NCBI GenBank assembly: GCA_007133925.1
Contig: SLLU01000021.1
Span: 1-7,826, forward strand
From: Candidatus Halarchaeoplasma halalkaliphilum
GTDB taxonomy: Archaea; Thermoplasmatota; Thermoplasmata; Halarchaeoplasmatales; Halarchaeoplasmataceae
Direction of reading: 5' to 3'
Length of the DNA stretch: 7,826 nucleotides
The stretch's first letter is position 1. Each line of letters opens with the position of its first letter. Below, piece by piece: positions 5,627-7,826 of this stretch. A model generated the notes under the pieces. It saw only the letters and a program-made list of their open reading frames with translations. It did not search any database and had not been told where the DNA came from. Made by a program: the position numbers and the translations under genes.

Positions 5627-6718
5627 ATGAACTGGAAGAGATACATCAGTAGAGGAAGGGTGGTTGAGTTTCCCGTACTTCAACTGCTCATATCCTCCAT
5701 AAAGAACAGAGAAGGACACCTATTGATAAAATCGAAACCGGACGACGGTGCCGAAGGGCCCGTAGAGAAACTGGTTTCGGTGGGGGGAGATCCCTGTAAC
5801 TATAACATAAAGATACTTGCGGACAAGAACGACGTGTTGAACAACCTCACTGCGGCCATGTGTCGGAGCGGCATAGTGAAACCCTACGGTATGCTGGACG
5901 TGGCAAGGGACTTGGTGACCAGTGAGGACCTGGTCCTTGGTATGGACACCAATATGCTCTACAACTGCATCATATCCGAGCACCTACTGTCCTCCCTGGA
6001 CGAGGTGAATCCCTATTCATACTCAAAGATGCCTAACTGGCTACTCATAGCGGTCCCAGGGGTCGTGATGAAGGAGATCGAGAACGCTGCGAACCACAAG
6101 ACAAAGGGCAGGCTCACCCACATAGGTCGGCAGGGCTTTCGGGCCCTGCAGGAGATGATGGTACTCCAGGAGAACAGGGGGAGTTCCGGCTCCACGGTTG
6201 TGGTGGTTGGCAAGACCAATCCCCGGCAGTTGAGATACGTGGATGACGAGAGCTCAAAGCTGGAGAATGCGGATTCCCTTATAAGGGATCAGTTCAGGAA
6301 TTTCGTGAGGGATATGGACTTCAGAAAGGGTGTTTACTTCCTGACCATGGACAAGACAAACGCGTCCCTGGGCAGAGCGGAGGGATTGAACTCCCTACGT
6401 GTCAACCATCCCAAGATGCTGAAAACCGGATACGATATACAGCAGCAGAAGGGGGATACCATACTGCTGGCACGGATAATCTACGAGCTGGCGGTCGAGT
6501 ACGGCGTTATAGAGATCTCTTGGAAAGAGCACGGTCGTATCCATTACATCGAGCTGGACTCGGGTTGGCAGTGGAAGAACATGGGTCACTGGGAAAACTG
6601 GCAGCTCTTGTGCAATCACTATGACAATTACTTTTTCAGGGAAGTGAACTCCTACGACGAAATGAACGTGAATAATATAAAGGAGTCTTGGCAGGAGCTC
6701 CGGGAAGGGATGTTCTAG
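5627..6718 (+). CDS. PIN-domain protein (putative endoribonuclease) with unassigned flanking regions
   Basis: This is probably a metal-dependent endoribonuclease; the target is unknown. From the ATG at 5627 it has 363 residues. The first 100 or so residues match no domain I recognise. A PIN-like nuclease core follows: LVLGMDTNMLY with D107, VPGVVMKEIEN with E150, NADSLIRDQF with D216, and FLTMDKTNASLG with D242. These four acidic residues, in this order and setting, are the PIN metal-binding set. The last 95 or so residues are unusually rich in aromatic residues (several W, Y, F, H), again unassigned. It lacks the zinc ribbon of Nob1 and the KH domain of another archaeal PIN type. The frame also allows a TTG at 5618 overlapping the ftsY stop. 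It sits 5 bases after ftsY, so it is almost certainly cotranscribed. No small antitoxin gene is adjacent, so it is not a typical VapC. Confidence 0.8.
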   Translation: MNWKRYISRGRVVEFPVLQLLISSIKNREGHLLIKSKPDDGAEGPVEKLVSVGGDPCNYNIKILADKNDVLNNLTAAMCRSGIVKPYGMLDVARDLVTSEDLVLGMDTNMLYNCIISEHLLSSLDEVNPYSYSKMPNWLLIAVPGVVMKEIENAANHKTKGRLTHIGRQGFRALQEMMVLQENRGSSGSTVVVVGKTNPRQLRYVDDESSKLENADSLIRDQFRNFVRDMDFRKGVYFLTMDKTNASLGRAEGLNSLRVNHPKMLKTGYDIQQQKGDTILLARIIYELAVEYGVIEISWKEHGRIHYIELDSGWQWKNMGHWENWQLLCNHYDNYFFREVNSYDEMNVNNIKESWQELREGMF

Positions 6719-6736
6719 CCCGAGAAGGCAAAAATC

Positions 6737-6763
6737 TTTAATAGTTTGAAAACTAAGTATATA
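6737..6763 (+). promoter_or_regulatory. candidate promoter for the DUF6015-like / msrA unit
   Basis: Two AT-rich boxes stand in the 70-base gap after the PIN-domain gene: TTTAATA (6737-6743) behind an A-rich stretch, and TATATA (6758-6763). The first would give a leader of about 22 bases holding the GTGAT ribosome-binding motif at 6776-6780. The second would place the start almost on the ATG at 6789, giving a leaderless message. I favour the first because of the ribosome-binding motif, but cannot exclude both. Confidence 0.5.
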
Positions 6764-6788
6764 GGGTAACTTCGAGTGATTGATTGAA

Positions 6789-7211
6789 ATGATGAGCGGA
6801 AGAAACAACAGACTATGTGAGACCTTGACGGTGGACGATCTGACCACCGCCATCAAGAACTGCGTAGATGGACAAGAGATGCAGCATAACGCGGCCCGTT
6901 CCATGGCGGAACACGTACTGAACTTTTTCGGATACAGCGAAAGGATAATAGACAACATACTGGAGCAGGAGGACCGGGACGTGTTCTACATGCTGGAAGA
7001 TGCGGGACTGCTCACCACGGAGAGGGAGCAGACCACCCTTTACGATGGACGGGAGTGGAGGATCCACTACTGGCTGTTCCAGAAAGACAGGATACTGAAG
7101 CTCAAACACCAGAACACGGTCATAGAGGAAGAGGACATGGATTCCAAAAGTGTCTATGACGATATACCCGAAGGGGTATGGTCCTCCAGGATGGGTGTTG
7201 AAAATAAGTGA
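6789..7211 (+). CDS. DUF6015-like archaeal protein of unknown function
   Basis: This is a 140-residue soluble, acidic protein with no signal peptide or membrane segment. From memory it resembles the uncharacterised DUF6015 family found in Thermoplasmatota; I cannot confirm this by search. Visible features are an N-terminal helical part starting LTVDDLTTAIKNC, a central segment RIIDNILEQEDRDVFYMLED, then LLTTEREQTTLYDGREWRIH and WLF. The central part looks like a compact helical or winged-helix fold, followed by a charged tail after about residue 110. Start: GTGAT at 6776-6780 lies 8 bases before the ATG at 6789; an in-frame TTG at 6780 overlaps that motif and is less likely. A second ATG follows at 6792. 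The 3' end overlaps the start of msrA, implying translational coupling. The function is unknown. Confidence 0.75.
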   Translation: MMSGRNNRLCETLTVDDLTTAIKNCVDGQEMQHNAARSMAEHVLNFFGYSERIIDNILEQEDRDVFYMLEDAGLLTTEREQTTLYDGREWRIHYWLFQKDRILKLKHQNTVIEEEDMDSKSVYDDIPEGVWSSRMGVENK

Positions 7212-7731
7212 CGGTGCAAAAACGGCTGTGGCCACCTTTGCAGCGGGATGTTTTTGGGGAGTTGAAGAAGCTTTCAAAAGAGTCCCGGGTGTGATCGGTA
7301 CCAGGGTGGGCTACATAGGCGGGAACACATCTAATCCGGATTACAGGTCGGTATGCAGAGGTGATACAGGACATGCCGAGGCATGTGAGGTGACCTTCGA
7401 TAGCGAAAGGGTTTCCTACCAACAATTACTTGAGATATTCTGGAACATACACGACCCCACACAGTTGAACCGGCAGGGGTACGATGTGGGTAGTCAATAC
7501 CGCTCCGGCATATTCTATCATGATCCGGAACAGAAGGCCATGGCAGAACGGTCCCTGAAAATAATTCAGAGCAGATACTCCAGGCCGGTGGTGACCAGTG
7601 TGGAGCCCGCAACCCGATTCTGGGAGGCTGAAGACTATCACCAGGGATATCTGGCAGAACGTCCCGGGGGTTACTGCCACGTGGATATGGGAAAGGTGGA
7701 CAGTATCATCCGCAGGATGAAAGAAAGGTGA
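7198..7731 (+). CDS. msrA: peptide methionine sulfoxide reductase MsrA
   Basis: This repairs oxidised proteins by reducing the S epimer of methionine sulfoxide back to methionine, in the cytosol, with a thiol reductant. The catalytic motif GCFWG carries C18 (numbered from TTG 7198). VGYIGG, TGHAEACEVTF (with the conserved acid), VGSQYRSGIFY and the closing GGYCHVDMGK are all family landmarks. C-terminal YC is a candidate resolving cysteine. Length (177) is normal for a single-domain MsrA; no MsrB is fused. The start is unclear: in-frame GTG 7195 and TTG 7198 abut or overlap the GGTG motif (7194-7197), while an ATA at 7204 lies exactly 6 bases after that motif. An upstream in-frame GTG at 7150 would add 16 residues that do not look family-like. 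The gene overlaps the end of the DUF6015-like gene, so the two are probably cotranslated. Confidence 0.95.
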   Translation: MKISDGAKTAVATFAAGCFWGVEEAFKRVPGVIGTRVGYIGGNTSNPDYRSVCRGDTGHAEACEVTFDSERVSYQQLLEIFWNIHDPTQLNRQGYDVGSQYRSGIFYHDPEQKAMAERSLKIIQSRYSRPVVTSVEPATRFWEAEDYHQGYLAERPGGYCHVDMGKVDSIIRRMKER

Positions 7732-7766
7732 TGAGGGTACAGGGAGAGAGACTCTGGTGGGAATTT

Positions 7767-7826
7767 TTACTCCAGATCATAGGTCAGTATCATCTTCGGG
7801 GTGGATTTCATCCTCCACAGATAGGA
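7767..7826 (-). CDS. probable 3' end of an unidentified minus-strand gene
   Basis: The last 19 codons and a TAA stop (7767-7769) can be read on the minus strand to the window edge, ending KMILTYDLE. Codon choice (AGG, ATA, CTG, TCC, ACC) matches the neighbouring genes better than the competing + strand frame does. It would converge on msrA with a gap of 35 bases. The fragment is too short to identify, and its reality depends on sequence beyond the window. Confidence 0.4.
   Translation of the reverse strand, partial: SYLWRMKSTPKMILTYDLE

Noticed and set aside
5627..6718. A VapBC-type toxin-antitoxin system
   Set aside because: The PIN protein is far longer than VapC, has extra regions on both sides, and no small antitoxin gene precedes it; ftsY is directly upstream.
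6776..6788. Short tandem TGAT repeats before the DUF6015-like gene
   Set aside because: Only two to three imperfect copies, better explained by the GTGAT ribosome-binding motif and chance.
7761..7768. Terminator after msrA (T-rich run GAATTTTT)
   Set aside because: Only five T residues and no supporting structure; too weak to annotate.
7731..7826. A + strand gene starting at the ATG at 7731, overlapping the msrA stop (TGATG)
   Set aside because: The frame is open to the window edge, but its codon use (TTA, CTT, CGG, GGT, CAT) is unlike the neighbours and the peptide looks unlike a protein start. The minus-strand frame over 7767-7826 has better codon use. Sequence beyond the window would decide.

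Overview
The window looks like an archaeal chromosome segment, most likely from the Thermoplasmatota or a close euryarchaeal relative. The signs are a hypusine-type translation factor (aIF5A), ribosomal protein LX (eL20), archaeal prefoldin alpha, an archaeal-type FtsY, AGG/AGA- and ATA-rich codon use, TATA-like boxes upstream of transcription units, and a protein I recall as an archaeal family (DUF6015-like) seen in Thermoplasmatota. The phylum is inferred from gene content; no rRNA is present. I see no mobile element, CRISPR array, tRNA or rRNA. Coding density is very high, with no gene-free stretch over about 120 bases.

Layout: (1) The 3' two-thirds of an ftsZ cell-division gene runs off the left edge on the + strand. 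Its last 47 bases overlap, tail to tail, a minus-strand agmatinase-family ureohydrolase gene. (2) On the minus strand, reading right to left, come pepF (M3-family oligoendopeptidase F), the aIF5A gene, and the ureohydrolase. The aIF5A promoter abuts the pepF stop codon. The ureohydrolase follows the aIF5A stop almost immediately. This pairs the hypusinated factor with an enzyme of polyamine synthesis, the source of the hypusine side chain. (3) A divergent promoter region of about 140 bases separates pepF from a + strand operon: rpl20e (LX), pfdA (prefoldin alpha), ftsY (SRP receptor) and a two-part PIN-domain protein. This is a ribosome / chaperone / protein-targeting cluster, with a probable RNase as its last gene. 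(4) After a short promoter-bearing gap comes a second + strand unit: a DUF6015-like protein and an overlapping msrA (methionine sulfoxide reductase A). (5) The right edge probably holds the last 19 codons of a minus-strand gene.

Most of the window is ordinary archaeal housekeeping. The most unusual signal is at translation starts. Several genes show a GGTG ribosome-binding motif 5-6 bases before ATG. Two genes, the ureohydrolase and msrA, have the same motif and spacing in front of an in-frame ATA instead. In the ureohydrolase this ATA also restores a family-like N-terminus that the first GTG would cut off. Other points worth a second look are the PIN-domain protein coupled to ftsY, the aIF5A-ureohydrolase pairing, and the antisense ftsZ overlap.
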